Assembly (NCBI GenBank): GCA_020430675.1
Contig: JAGQJJ010000279.1
Coordinates: 1 to 5,998, forward strand
Origin: Myxococcales bacterium
GTDB taxonomy: Bacteria > Myxococcota > Bradymonadia > UBA7976 > UBA1532
DNA length: 5,998 nucleotides
Direction of reading: 5' to 3'
The notes beneath the pieces are model-generated. The model searched no databases. It was given only the letters and a program-made list of their open reading frames with translations, and was not told the origin of the DNA. Shown one piece after another: positions 5,517-5,998 of this stretch (positions are counted from its first letter, which is position 1; every line of letters begins with the position of its first letter). Position numbers and translations under genes: made by a program.

Positions 5517-5998
5517 AGGAAGACGGGCTCGGCATAGCGGCCGAAGACCGTCTCCAACGCGCCGCAGATCTGGCCCACGGTGAGGCCGGCTTCCACGGCG
5601 TCGACGATGCGCGCCATGAGGTTGGCGTCGCCGCGGGCGCCTTCGATCAAGCGCGCGCGCTGGGTGCGGACGACCTCTTCGGCCAGCTTTGCCCGCCAGG
5701 CCTTCACGCGCGCCTGCTGCGCGCGCTCGAGGGCCGGGTCGACCTTGAGGATCTCGACGTCGCCGGTTTCGTCTTCCGTGAAGCGGTTGACGCCGACCAC
5801 GATGGCTTCGCGCTTCTCGACCGCGAGCTGGTAACGATAGGCCGCGTCTTGAATCTCGCGCTGCACGAAGCCCTGTTCGATGGCGGGGATCATGCCGCCC
5901 AGCTCGTCGATGCGGGCGATGTAATCGCGGGCCTGCCCTTCGAGGCGGTCGGTCAGCATCTCGACCGCGTAGCTGCCGGCGAGTGGGTCGACAAACGA
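5513..5998 (-). CDS. Methylmalonyl-CoA mutase family, large (catalytic) subunit, C-terminal part
   Basis: The last 161 residues of the gene are in the window; it continues past the right edge, so it is 5'-partial. It begins S-F-V-D-P-L-A-G-S-Y-A-V-E (5998 to 5960), the typical VDPLGGSY motif of the mutase barrel. RIDELGGMIPAIEQGFVQRE and then VGVNRFTEDE follow, and it ends in the family's usual TVGQICGALETVFGRYAEP. The enzyme interconverts branched and straight-chain acyl-CoA (for example methylmalonyl-CoA and succinyl-CoA) with adenosylcobalamin. The protein stops two residues after AEPVF without a B12-binding domain, so that domain should be a separate subunit, as in the archaeal-type mutase or isobutyryl-CoA mutase IcmA/IcmB. 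The residues that set substrate choice are outside the window, so methylmalonyl-, isobutyryl- or ethylmalonyl-CoA remain possible. Its TGA (5515-5513) overlaps the next gene's ATG. Confidence 0.
   Translation of the reverse strand, partial: SFVDPLAGSYAVEMLTDRLEGQARDYIARIDELGGMIPAIEQGFVQREIQDAAYRYQLAVEKREAIVVGVNRFTEDETGDVEILKVDPALERAQQARVKAWRAKLAEEVVRTQRARLIEGARGDANLMARIVDAVEAGLTVGQICGALETVFGRYAEPVFL

Noticed and set aside
4602..5537. A 311-codon plus-strand open frame with A-Q-V-G-A repeats opposite the molybdoenzyme fusion.
   Set aside because: The repeats are the reverse reading of the pentapeptide codons, and the rest lacks any recognisable domain. The minus strand encodes clear PF00174 and pentapeptide motifs.

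Overview
The window is a GC-rich stretch of a bacterial chromosome. High GC, the lipoprotein with a cysteine-rich tail, the fused haem/copper protein and a methylmalonyl-CoA mutase large subunit without its own B12 domain together suggest a Myxococcota/Bradymonadota-type (former Deltaproteobacteria) organism. That placement is inference from gene content; no rRNA or marker gene is present. I see no tRNA, rRNA, CRISPR array, transposase, integrase or attachment site.

Layout, left to right: (1) the 3' part of a plus-strand DUF3108 protein with an Ala/Pro/Lys-rich leader, entering from the left edge. (2) 45 bases later, a complete plus-strand PiT-type phosphate permease. (3) Converging on it with only 5 bases between the stop codons, a large minus-strand gene for a secreted lipoprotein that joins a c-type cytochrome motif, a PHM/DBH-like type II copper monooxygenase core and a tail with 16 cysteines. 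(4) A 181-base, locally AT-richer divergent intergenic region with candidate promoters for both sides. (5) A plus-strand gene for a small acidic, probably coiled-coil protein of unknown function, which overlaps tail-to-tail by 12 bases with (6) a minus-strand gene encoding a sulfite-oxidase-like molybdopterin domain fused to twelve pentapeptide repeats. (7) Directly upstream of (6) on the minus strand, overlapping it by ATGA, the 3' end of a methylmalonyl-CoA mutase large subunit, which runs off the right edge.

The genes form three transcriptional blocks: DUF3108 plus PiT on the plus strand, the copper/haem lipoprotein alone on the minus strand, and mutase plus molybdoenzyme/pentapeptide fusion on the minus strand, with the small acidic protein between the last two. 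The most unusual items are the molybdoenzyme/pentapeptide fusion coupled to a mutase gene and the three-part haem/copper/cysteine-rich lipoprotein. Neither amounts to clear evidence of a new multi-gene system; the rest of the window looks like ordinary chromosomal metabolism and transport.

[Form note: the original answer gave no feature confidence values; the 0 in each confidence field is a placeholder required by the schema, not a rating.]
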